64,000 bases of DNA from DATBLE01 sp963837265 (GTDB taxonomy: Bacteria; Actinomycetota; Thermoleophilia; Gaiellales; Gaiellaceae). The stretch spans positions 186,001 through 250,000 of the forward strand of contig CAWIMQ010000002.1 in the NCBI GenBank assembly GCA_963837265.1. Direction: 5' to 3'. A program made the position numbers and the translations under genes. Shown in pieces: positions 42,404 to 50,288 of this stretch (its first letter is position 1; every line of letters begins with the position of its first letter). The notes beneath the pieces were generated by a model. The model saw only the letters and a list, made by a program, of their open reading frames with translations, was not told the DNA's origin and did not search any database.

Positions 42404-42429
42404 CACGCCGAACGATGCGACGCGGGAGA

Positions 42430-42437
42430 CCGTCGGG
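42430..42437 (+). promoter_or_regulatory. Candidate expression platform of the riboswitch
   Basis: CCGTCGGG, 3 bases before the ATG at 42441, is the exact reverse complement of CCCGACGG (42381-42388) in the P3 loop/stem of the aptamer. The two pairings cannot coexist, so aptamer folding could free the ribosome-binding region (GGGAG at 42424). Inferred from sequence only. Confidence 0.5.
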
Positions 42438-42440
42438 CCG

Positions 42441-44069
42441 ATGCCACACCTGAGCGATGGGCTGATCCAGGTTCTGCAGCTGGGGACGATCCTCGTCCTC
42501 TCGCCGCTCGTCACCGGCGTGATCGCCCGCGCCGAAGCGATCGTGCAGATGCGCCACGGGCCGCGGCTGCTGCAGCCCTACCACGACATCGCCAAGCTCT
42601 TCCGCAAGGAGACCGTGCTCCCCGAGGGCGCAGGACCGGTGTTCCGGGCGGCCCCGTATGTGGCCTTCGCCTGCTACTGCATCGTCCCGCTTCTGATTCC
42701 GGTGCTGACGAGCTTCCCGCCGCAGGCCTCCTACATGGGCGACATCCTCGGCGGCGGCCTGATCCTCGGCCTCGCGAGCTACGCCGTCTCGCTGGCGGCG
42801 ATCGACAGCGGCAGCCCCTACGCGCAGCTCGGCTCGAGCCGGCTACGCAGCTTCGGCGCACTCGGCGAGCCCACGATCCTGTTCGTCGTCTTCACCGTCG
42901 CGCTGATCACCCAGACCGACCTGCCGTACGTGTTCGCGGCGACGTTGAAATCGTCGGCGGCCGAGATCGTCCGGCCCGCGCACCTGCTCGCGGCGGCGGC
43001 GTTCTTCATGGTCGTGCTCGCCGAGACCGGCCGGGTGCCGCTCGAGAACCACGGCTCGACGCTCGAGTTCGGGATGGTCGAGGAAGGCCGCACGCTCGAG
43101 CACTCGGGCCCCGGCTTCGCACTGTTGCGGTGGGGCTCCTCGATGAAGCAGCTGATCCTCTACGTGATCCTCGCCGACGTCCTGATCGTTCCCTGGGGGC
43201 TCGCCGGCACCCACCGCCTCGACGACGTGCTGATCGCGATCGCGCTCCTGTTCGCGAAGGCGCTCGGGATCGGCGTCGCCGTGGTGGTGATCGAGTCCTC
43301 TTTTGCGAAGCTGCGGCTGTACAAGATCCCCGAGTTCACGGTCGCGAGCTTCCTGCTCGCGGTGCTCGCGGTGATCACCTTCATCGTGCAGCGCGACTAC
43401 GGCGAGACCCGGCTGACCGTCTTCGGCGGCATCGCCACCGTCGTCGCCGTGATCGTGCTGCTGCTCGAGTTCATGCTCCTGCGCTCCCAGGACGTCTGGG
43501 AGCAACTGCGGCTGTACGGGATCGGCTCGGCCGCGATCGCGGTCGTCGCGTTCGCCGCCGCCGCCAAGCTGCACGCCGGCGACCTGTACGCGATCGGAGC
43601 GATCACGATCGCGTTCAAGACGCTGCTGATCCCGGTCGCGGTCGGCGCGATCATCCGCAACCTCGACGTCCCCACCCGGGTGCCGTCGATCGTGCGCGCA
43701 CCCGGCGCGATCCTGCTCGGAATCGTCCTCTCCAGCTTCGCGCTCGTCGCCGTCTCCCGGCTGCACGTCTCCGGCGACGGCGTCCTGCCGCTCCCCGCGC
43801 TCGGGATCGCGATCGCCGTGATCGCCGTCTCGTTCCTGCTGATGATCCTGCGCCCGTACGCACCCTCGCAGCTGATCGGCTTTCTCGTGCTCGAAAACGG
43901 CGCCACGCTCGCCGCGCTCGTCGTCGCGCCCGGGCTGCCGCTGATCCTGGCGCTGCTCTTGCTGTTCGACGTCTTCGTCGGCCTGCTCGTCTTCGTGCTG
44001 CTCGTGCAGTACTTCGGCGTCCAGCGCACCGCCGTCACCACCGACGTCCTCAACCGGCTCCGCGGCTGA
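42441..44069 (+). CDS. HyfC-HyfE fusion (NuoH-like plus NuoK-like membrane subunit)
   Basis: The 542 residues are all membrane helices. The first ~310 residues are the HyfC/NuoH family: RHGPRLLQPYHDIAKLFRKE near residue 38, the conserved quinone-cavity-type loop ETGRVPLENHGSTLEFGMVE, and KLRLYKIPEF. From about residue 330 on it is HyfE/NuoK-like (LLRPYAPSQLIGFLVLENGA-type region near 490, then VFVGLLVFVLLVQYFGV). In E. coli hydrogenase-4 these are separate proteins; here one chain carries both. It is the first gene after the fluoride riboswitch, and a GTG four bases past its stop begins the next gene. Confidence 0.85.
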   Translation: MPHLSDGLIQVLQLGTILVLSPLVTGVIARAEAIVQMRHGPRLLQPYHDIAKLFRKETVLPEGAGPVFRAAPYVAFACYCIVPLLIPVLTSFPPQASYMGDILGGGLILGLASYAVSLAAIDSGSPYAQLGSSRLRSFGALGEPTILFVVFTVALITQTDLPYVFAATLKSSAAEIVRPAHLLAAAAFFMVVLAETGRVPLENHGSTLEFGMVEEGRTLEHSGPGFALLRWGSSMKQLILYVILADVLIVPWGLAGTHRLDDVLIAIALLFAKALGIGVAVVVIESSFAKLRLYKIPEFTVASFLLAVLAVITFIVQRDYGETRLTVFGGIATVVAVIVLLLEFMLLRSQDVWEQLRLYGIGSAAIAVVAFAAAAKLHAGDLYAIGAITIAFKTLLIPVAVGAIIRNLDVPTRVPSIVRAPGAILLGIVLSSFALVAVSRLHVSGDGVLPLPALGIAIAVIAVSFLLMILRPYAPSQLIGFLVLENGATLAALVVAPGLPLILALLLLFDVFVGLLVFVLLVQYFGVQRTAVTTDVLNRLRG

Positions 44070-44073
44070 CCAG

Positions 44074-45540
44074 GTGAACGCGCTGCTCGTCGTGCTGCTC
44101 GCCCTCCCGCTCGCGGCGACCGCGCTGTCGCTCGGCCGCTCCACCCGGCTGGCCGAGCTCGCTTCGCTCGTGAGCAGCCTCGCCGCCTTCGCGCTCACTA
44201 TCGCTCTCGCCGTCTCGGTCCGTCACGGCGCCGCCCATGCATCGCTGGGAGACTGGCTCCGCCTCGACTCGCTCGGCGCCGTCTTCCTGCTCGCGACCGG
44301 CCTGCTCTACGCCGCCGGCAGCGTCTTCTCGATCGGCTACCTGCGCGCCGGCGCCCACCGCGCCGGCTTCACCTCGTACGCGCGCCGCTACTACAGCTTC
44401 CTCAACCTGTTCGGCTGGACGATGCTGCTCGTTCCGTTGATGAACGACTTCGGGACGCTCTGGGTCGCCGTCGAGCTGACCACGATCGTCTCGGTGCTGC
44501 TGGTAGCCGTCGACCGCACCGACGCCGCGCTCGAGGCGGCCTGGAAGTACGTGCTGATCGCCTCGGTCGGGCTCGGCATCGGCCTGCTGGCCGTGATCCT
44601 CCTCTACGCCGCCGGCACCGGCGCGCTCGGCGACTCCTACCTGCCCCGCTTCGCCGGCTACCTCGCAGTCGCCAACCGGCTGCCGGCCGTGCAGGTGGAG
44701 TTCGCGTTCCTGCTCGCCGTGATCGGCTTCGGCACCAAGGTCGGGTTCGCGCCCCTGCACACCTGGCTTCCCGACGCGCACAGCGAGGCGCCGAGCCCGG
44801 TCTCGGCGCTGCTGTCGGGGGCGCTGCTTGCAAACGCCTTCTACGCGATCCTTCGCTTCTACCAGGTGACCGCGCTCGCCGCCGGCGATCGCTTCCCGCG
44901 CGGCGTGCTGCTCGTCTTCGGGACCACCTCGCTCGTGCTCGCGGCGCTGTTCGTCTTGCGCCAGGAGAACTACAAGCGGCTGCTCGCCTACTCGACGATC
45001 GAGCACATGGGGGTGATCGCCCTCGGCGTCGGCTTCGGCGTGCGGATCGCCGTCGCCGGCGCGCTCTTCCACGTGCTCAACCACGCCGCCGCGAAAGGGC
45101 TCGCCTTCTTTGGCTCAGGGTCGCTACTTCGCCGCTACGACAGCAAGGAGATCGACCAGATCCGCGGCGCCGCAACCGCGCTCCCGTGGACCGGCCCGAT
45201 GTTCCTCGCTGCGGCGCTCGCCCTCTCCGGATTGCCGGTGTCGGGCGTGTTCCGGAGCGAGTTCCAGATCGTCAGCGGCGGCTTCTCCCGCCCCGCCTAC
45301 GTCTGGGTCGCGCTGCTGCTGGTCCTCGTCAACGTCGCGTTCCTCGGCGTGCTCTGGCAGGCAGGCCGCATGGTGCTGACACCGGCCGGGGCGGGCGACG
45401 CGCGCGGCGAGGTCAGCTGGTGGATGGTCGCCGCGATGGCCGGCTGCCTCGTCGTCGTGGTCGGGCTCGGCTTCCACCCGCCGTCCGGCCTGTCGGCCTT
45501 GCTGCAGCACGCCGCGAGCTCCTTGGGGGTGGACGGATGA
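44074..45540 (+). CDS. HyfF-like antiporter-type subunit (NuoL/M/N family)
   Basis: The 488 residues from GTG 44074 form about 14 membrane helices. Proton-channel residues of the family are present: Glu in FGTLWVAVELTTIVSVLLVA, Lys in AAWKYVLIASVGLG and GFGTKVGFAPLHTWLPDAHS, and Lys/His in ENYKRLLAYSTIEHMGVIAL. It would move protons or sodium coupled to the rest of the complex. The stop overlaps the large-subunit ATG (ATGA). Confidence 0.88.
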   Translation: MNALLVVLLALPLAATALSLGRSTRLAELASLVSSLAAFALTIALAVSVRHGAAHASLGDWLRLDSLGAVFLLATGLLYAAGSVFSIGYLRAGAHRAGFTSYARRYYSFLNLFGWTMLLVPLMNDFGTLWVAVELTTIVSVLLVAVDRTDAALEAAWKYVLIASVGLGIGLLAVILLYAAGTGALGDSYLPRFAGYLAVANRLPAVQVEFAFLLAVIGFGTKVGFAPLHTWLPDAHSEAPSPVSALLSGALLANAFYAILRFYQVTALAAGDRFPRGVLLVFGTTSLVLAALFVLRQENYKRLLAYSTIEHMGVIALGVGFGVRIAVAGALFHVLNHAAAKGLAFFGSGSLLRRYDSKEIDQIRGAATALPWTGPMFLAAALALSGLPVSGVFRSEFQIVSGGFSRPAYVWVALLLVLVNVAFLGVLWQAGRMVLTPAGAGDARGEVSWWMVAAMAGCLVVVVGLGFHPPSGLSALLQHAASSLGVDG

Positions 45541-47030
45541 GACCGCCGCGGCTGCGAGCCGTCGCCGACCCGCGCGAGCTGTTACAGCCACAGCTCGCCG
45601 CGGTCGTCGAGGACTCCCCGCAAGCGGAGCTGCGCCTGCGTGTGCCGCTCGCCGGCCTCGACAGCGCCGTCGAGGCGCTCGTCCAACGCGGCGGCCGCCT
45701 CAGCGCGCTGTTCCCCGTCACCGCGCCCGAGCCGTCCCTGCTGGCCGCGGTCGCCTTCCAGGGCGAGCTCGTCGCCCTGCGCGCACCGCTCGACGGCGCG
45801 CGCGAATACCCGGCGCTCAGCCGCGTCACCCCCGCCGCACTGCTGCCCGAGCGCGAGCTGCACGACCTGCACGGCATCACACCGACCGGGCACCCCGATC
45901 CGCTTCCGGCCCTCCCGCCCGACCCGGACCGCTTCGAACGCCGCGTCGTCGGCGAGCAGACCTTCGTCATCCCCTACGGGCCGATCCGTTCCGGCGTCTT
46001 CGAGTCGATCCAGTACGTGATCGAGACCGGCGGCGAGGACGTCCTCGCACTCCACGTGCGGCCGTTCTTCAAGCACCGCCGCCTCGAACAGCGCTTCGCC
46101 GGTCTGGGCTTCGACCACGCCGTCCAGGTCGCCGAGCGCGTCGCGGCGATCGCCGCCGTCGCCCACGCCAGCGCCTTCTGCCAAGCAGTCGAGCGCGCGG
46201 TCGACGTCGAGCCGACCCGGCGGGCGCAGCGCTGGCGCGTCGTCCATGCCGAGCTCGAGCGGATCGCCAACCACCTCGACGTCGCGGCCAAGCTCGCAGA
46301 AGACGCCGCCCTCTCGGTCGGCGTCGCCCGCTTCGGCATCCTCAAAGAGCAGATTCAGCGACTTCGTGCCCGGCTGTGCGGCAGCCGCTTCGGCCGCGGC
46401 GTGATCGCCCCCGGCGGCCTCGCCGCAGCACCACACCTGGAACCGAAGACGGTGCTCACCGCCCTCGACGAGCTCGAGCGGCAACTGCGACGCGACCGCC
46501 GGTTGCTACTCGGCACCACGTCGTTCACCGACCGGCTGATCGGGAGCGGCACCCTCGACCGCGACACCGTCGACGACCATGCCGGCGTCGGCCCGGTCGC
46601 CCGCGCCTGCGGCATCGCCGCCGACGCCCGCTTCGAACGCCCCTACGGCGCCTACGTCCGCGTCGGCGGCCGCATCGCCACCGTCGACGACGCCGACGCG
46701 ATGGGCAGGCTCCGCGTCCGCTTCCACGAGATCGCCGAGAGCCTGCACATCATCCGGCAAGCCTTCGAGCGGCTCGACAAGTACGGCCCCGACCTCCGCG
46801 CCGACCTGCCGGCGAGAAGCGGGGCCGCCTTCGGCTGGGCAGAAGCACCGATGGGTGAGCTCATCTACTGGGTCGAAGTCGACAACGGCCGCATCGGCAC
46901 CGTTCGGATCAGCTCGCCCTCGCTGCGCAACTGGCCGCTGTTCGCGGCCGGCTTCCGCGGCGACGTGCTCACCGACTTCTCCTTCATCGAGCACAGCTTC
47001 GGACTCACACCCGCCGGAGCAGACAGATGA
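45537..47030 (+). CDS. Hydrogenase-like large subunit without [NiFe] ligands (Ehr type)
   Basis: The 497 residues start at ATG 45537 inside the previous stop. The N-terminal ~140 residues resemble NuoC (LPERELHDLHGITPTGHPDP); the rest resembles NuoD/HyfG (GPIRSGVFESIQYVIETGGE, RFAGLGFDHAVQVAERVAAI, ELERIANHLDVAAKL). In true [NiFe] enzymes the motif after ER is CGxC; here it reads ERVAAIAAVAHASAF with no cysteine. The C-terminal DPCxxCxxH is replaced by DFSFIEHSFGLTPAGADR. No nickel site can form, so it cannot be a hydrogenase. This matches the energy-converting hydrogenase-related (Ehr) group between hydrogenases and complex I. Confidence 0.85.
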   Translation: MRPPRLRAVADPRELLQPQLAAVVEDSPQAELRLRVPLAGLDSAVEALVQRGGRLSALFPVTAPEPSLLAAVAFQGELVALRAPLDGAREYPALSRVTPAALLPERELHDLHGITPTGHPDPLPALPPDPDRFERRVVGEQTFVIPYGPIRSGVFESIQYVIETGGEDVLALHVRPFFKHRRLEQRFAGLGFDHAVQVAERVAAIAAVAHASAFCQAVERAVDVEPTRRAQRWRVVHAELERIANHLDVAAKLAEDAALSVGVARFGILKEQIQRLRARLCGSRFGRGVIAPGGLAAAPHLEPKTVLTALDELERQLRRDRRLLLGTTSFTDRLIGSGTLDRDTVDDHAGVGPVARACGIAADARFERPYGAYVRVGGRIATVDDADAMGRLRVRFHEIAESLHIIRQAFERLDKYGPDLRADLPARSGAAFGWAEAPMGELIYWVEVDNGRIGTVRISSPSLRNWPLFAAGFRGDVLTDFSFIEHSFGLTPAGADR

Positions 47031-47803
47031 TCGAGTGGATCGCACGCGGGCTCCGCACCGGGATCGTCACCAGCCGTTACCCGAAACGCCCCGAGCACGC
47101 GCCGGCCGGGTTCCACGGCCGCATCGACGTCCTCCAGCCCGAGCACGGAACCGCCCGCCTCGAAGACCTCTGCCCGACCGCCGCGATCCGCGTCGCCGGC
47201 GACGGTCGCGTCTCGCTCGACCGCGGTCGCTGCATCCTTTGCGGCCTCTGCGTCGCAGCCGACCCGGACCGCTTCGCCTTCGCCCCCGGCTACGAGACCG
47301 CGACACGCAGGCGCGCGAGCCTGGTCGCCGGCGAGCCCGGCGCACACGTGCTCGAGGAGCTGCGGGCGACGCTCGGCGAGCGCAGTCGCACCCTCCGCCG
47401 CTCGATCCACATCCGCCACGTCGACGCCGGTTCCGACGGCGGTGAGGAGTGGGAGATCCAGGCGCTCGCCAACCCCTACTACGACATGCAACGGCTCGGC
47501 TTCTTCTTCACCCTCTCCCCGCGCCACGCCGACATCCTCCTCGTCACCGGCGCCGTCACCGAACCGATGCGCGCACCACTTCTGCGTGCCTGGGAGACGA
47601 TGCCGGAACCGAGAGCCGTCGTCGCCGCCGGCACCGACGCCTGCAGCGGCGGACTCACCGCGCTCACCGACGCCACAGCCGGAGGCGTCGACGCCCTTCT
47701 GCCCGTCGACGTCTACATCCCCGGATCGCCGCCGAGCCCGATCGCGCTGCTGCACGGGCTCCTGCTCGCAACGGGTGTCCTCACCCGGGAGGCAGCCGCA
47801 TGA
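47027..47803 (+). CDS. Ferredoxin-small subunit fusion (HyfH/HyfI-like), cluster ligands lost
   Basis: The 258 residues overlap the large-subunit stop (ATGA). The N-terminus has LCPTAAIRV and RCILCGLC, enough cysteines for one [4Fe-4S] cluster, as in HyfH/NuoI. From residue ~125 on it is NuoB/HyfI-like (ALANPYYDMQRLGFFFTLSP, RHADILLVTGAVTEPM). The usual CNGC pair reads SDGGEEWEI, and PGCPP reads PGSPPSP; only the Cys in GTDACSGG remains. The proximal cluster next to the active site is therefore probably absent. Electron transfer, if any, would stop at the ferredoxin domain. Confidence 0.85.
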   Translation: MIEWIARGLRTGIVTSRYPKRPEHAPAGFHGRIDVLQPEHGTARLEDLCPTAAIRVAGDGRVSLDRGRCILCGLCVAADPDRFAFAPGYETATRRRASLVAGEPGAHVLEELRATLGERSRTLRRSIHIRHVDAGSDGGEEWEIQALANPYYDMQRLGFFFTLSPRHADILLVTGAVTEPMRAPLLRAWETMPEPRAVVAAGTDACSGGLTALTDATAGGVDALLPVDVYIPGSPPSPIALLHGLLLATGVLTREAAA

Positions 47804-49764
47804 GCGGCGTCTACGTCGCCGGAATGCTGCTGCTCGCGGCCTCCGTGGTACTCCCGCGCCTTGGCGTCCGGCTCGGCCTGGTCGGCGCAGCCGCCGGCTC
47901 CGCGCTGCTCGCCACCGTCGGCGTCGCCACCGCCGCGCACTGGTCGACCGCCGGCATCGATCTCGGCAGCTGGCTCGGCTTCGGCCCCTCCCATCTGCGC
48001 TCCGACGGACTCGCCGGCATCTTCCTCGCACTGACCGGCGCGACCGGCGCAGCCGTTTCGATCGCGCTGCTGGAGCGCCGCCCGGGCACGCTCGCGACCA
48101 GCCTGCACTCGCTGATCCTGCTCGCGGTCGCGACCGTGATCGGGATCGACCAGGCGTTCGTCTTCCTGCTCGCCTGGGAGACGATCACCCTCTCGCTCTA
48201 CCTGCTCGCCGCATCCGATCGCGAACGCCCGGGCGCTCTCGTCTCGGCTTACTTCGGCGGCGGCCTCTCCAAGCTCGGAGGCGCCTGCCTGCTCGCCGCC
48301 TTCGCCCTGCTCTACGGCAAGACCGGCAGCTTTGCCTTCCACACCTGGGCCACCACCGGCGGGCTCGGAGCCGCCCGCAGCGTCGCCTTCGTCCTCCTGC
48401 TCGTCGGCTTCGGCACCAAGATCGGGCTCATCCCCACCCAGGCGGGCCTGCCGCCGCTCTACACCGCCTCGCCCGCCGCGACCGCCGCCACCGTGGCGAT
48501 CGCTTACGACACCGGTTTCTACGGGCTCTGGCGGCTCGCCTTCCAGACGCTCGGCCCCGGCCCGGCCTGGTGGGGCGAAGTCGTGCTCATCCTCGGCGCG
48601 TCGACGGCGCTCGTCGGCATCCTCTACGCGGTCGCCCAGGACGAGATCGCCCGCTTCCTCGGCTACTCGAGCGTCGAGCACGGCGGCATCATCCTGCTCG
48701 GCTTCGGCGTCGCCCTGCTCGGCCAGTCCGCCCACCAGCCCGAGCTCGCGGCCGCCGGCCTGCTCGCGGCCACACTCCACCTGATCATGCACGGGATCGC
48801 CAAGCCGCTCGCCTTCCTCGCCGCCGAACGCGTCACGAATGTCACCGGCGAGCGCGACCTGCGCCCGCTCGGCGGTCTCGCTCCGCACCTGCCCCGCACG
48901 GCGGTTGCGTTCGGGCTCGCCGTCCTCAGCCTCGCTGCCATGCCGCCTTTCGGCGGCTTCGTCAGCGAGTGGTTCACCTTCGAAGCGCTGCTGCAGAGCT
49001 TCCGGCTCGACTCCACCGTCGCCCGCCTGATCATGGCGCTCGCTGCCGCCATCCTCGCTCTTACCGCCGGCATCGGCCTGCTCGCCTTCGCCAAGCTCTA
49101 CGGCGGCATCTTCCTCGGCCGCGCCCGCACCCTCCTCGCCCATCTGCGCGAGCCCGGCCCCAGTCTCGGCGTCCTCGCCCTCTCAGCGCTGGCTTTCGTC
49201 CTCGGCGCGATCGCCCCCTGGGAGATCCGGTGGCTCGGCCGCGGCCTGCACGAGACGCTCGGCTTCGACCCGGCCGGCAGCACGATCTCCTTCCCGCTCG
49301 TGCTCGGCCCCGTCTACAAGCACTTCTCCGTCCTCGCACCGACCTGGCTTGCGATCGGCATCCCCGCCTTCATCCTCACCGCAGCGTCGCTCGTGCGCAT
49401 CCTCCTGCGCCCGTCGGTCCGCCGCGCCCCCGTCTGGCTCTCCGGCACGGCACCCGACGTCGCGCTCGTCCAGTACACGCCCGACAGCTACGCCAACCCG
49501 ATCCGGGTCGTCCTCTCCTTCCTCTACCGCTTCCGCCGCACCCTCGAGCCGATTCCCGACACGCAGCCGGAAGAACTCGCGCTTCGCACGCGGGTCACAC
49601 CGGCGTTCGAGGCCTACCTCTACCGTCCCCTCGCGCGTACCGGGCTTCGCCTCTCCGAACAGACCCGCAAGCTGCAGTCAGGCAGACTCGGCACCTATCT
49701 GCTCTACATCCTCGTCGTGCTGATCGCCGCCCTCGCCCTCATCCCCGCACTCCACAACGGATGA
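47800..49764 (+). CDS. HyfB-like antiporter-type subunit (NuoL/M/N family)
   Basis: The 654 residues from ATG 47800 overlap the previous stop (ATGA). About 15 membrane helices are predicted, with family residues in FLLAWETITLSLYLLAASDR, LVGFGTKIGLIPTQAGLPPL and EIARFLGYSSVEHGGIILLG. A long hydrophilic segment (about 535-625) precedes a final helix (YLLYILVVLIAALALIPAL). With the HyfF-like subunit the complex has two antiporter-type pumps. Confidence 0.87.
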   Translation: MSGVYVAGMLLLAASVVLPRLGVRLGLVGAAAGSALLATVGVATAAHWSTAGIDLGSWLGFGPSHLRSDGLAGIFLALTGATGAAVSIALLERRPGTLATSLHSLILLAVATVIGIDQAFVFLLAWETITLSLYLLAASDRERPGALVSAYFGGGLSKLGGACLLAAFALLYGKTGSFAFHTWATTGGLGAARSVAFVLLLVGFGTKIGLIPTQAGLPPLYTASPAATAATVAIAYDTGFYGLWRLAFQTLGPGPAWWGEVVLILGASTALVGILYAVAQDEIARFLGYSSVEHGGIILLGFGVALLGQSAHQPELAAAGLLAATLHLIMHGIAKPLAFLAAERVTNVTGERDLRPLGGLAPHLPRTAVAFGLAVLSLAAMPPFGGFVSEWFTFEALLQSFRLDSTVARLIMALAAAILALTAGIGLLAFAKLYGGIFLGRARTLLAHLREPGPSLGVLALSALAFVLGAIAPWEIRWLGRGLHETLGFDPAGSTISFPLVLGPVYKHFSVLAPTWLAIGIPAFILTAASLVRILLRPSVRRAPVWLSGTAPDVALVQYTPDSYANPIRVVLSFLYRFRRTLEPIPDTQPEELALRTRVTPAFEAYLYRPLARTGLRLSEQTRKLQSGRLGTYLLYILVVLIAALALIPALHNG

Positions 49765-50198
49765 TCCAGCAAATCCTCATCGCCTGGGACGGCTCGCCGC
49801 CCGCCCGCTACGCCCTCGATCTCGCCATCGACTTCGCACGCCGCTACGAAGCCGAACTCGTCGCCGTCTCCGTCGCCCACTCACCCGCCCACGCGGAGAC
49901 CGAGGCCGACCGCGCCGAATCCGTAGACGCCGCCCGCCAATACCTCGAACAGACACTGAACGCGGTCGCCGACCGCGCAGAACGCGTGGGCGTATCACTC
50001 GAGCACGTCATCATCGAAGGCGACAACCCCGCCGACGACCTCCTCCGCTACGCACACGAGCACGGCATCGACCTGATCGTCGTCGGCCACCACCGCAACC
50101 GCCGCCCCGGCCGCTTCCTCCTCCACGGGCTCGCCGAGCGGATGATCGCGAACGCCGAGATGCCCGTCGTCGTCGTCTCCGACGAACAAGACGACTGA
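49761..50198 (+). CDS. Universal stress protein (UspA family)
   Basis: The 145 residues from ATG 49761 overlap the HyfB-like stop. ILIAWDGSPPARYALDLAID is the nucleotide-binding start, and DLIVVGHHRNRRPGRFLLHG with ANAEMPVVVV closes the domain; the G-x2-G-x9-G(S/T)-type loop is only partly kept. It is the last gene of the fluoride-controlled operon. UspA genes are themselves known neighbours of fluoride riboswitches, which supports a shared stress role. Confidence 0.87.
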   Translation: MIQQILIAWDGSPPARYALDLAIDFARRYEAELVAVSVAHSPAHAETEADRAESVDAARQYLEQTLNAVADRAERVGVSLEHVIIEGDNPADDLLRYAHEHGIDLIVVGHHRNRRPGRFLLHGLAERMIANAEMPVVVVSDEQDD

Positions 50199-50288
50199 AC
50201 CTCCCCGAGCACGGCCTCGACCTGCACGTCAACACGACGCGTTCACTGCCCGATTCCTGTCGGCTCTCCAGTGGGATCATTGGCGGCG

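Noticed and set aside
42304..42440. Glycine, cobalamin or molybdenum-cofactor riboswitch
   Set aside because: Core motifs of those classes are absent; the pseudoknot and GGCTGATGGCTTCTACC fit only the fluoride class.
42263..44077. 604-codon plus-strand frame over the HyfC-HyfE gene
   Set aside because: Covers the riboswitch and encodes Arg/Ala/Asp-rich nonsense; the membrane protein frame is clearly real.
45537..47803. Functional [NiFe] hydrogenase
   Set aside because: All four nickel-ligand cysteines and most proximal-cluster cysteines are missing.
47442..50198. 918-codon frame whose last part is UspA
   Set aside because: Only the last 145 codons from ATG 49761 are coding-like; the rest is a shadow of the HyfB-like gene.
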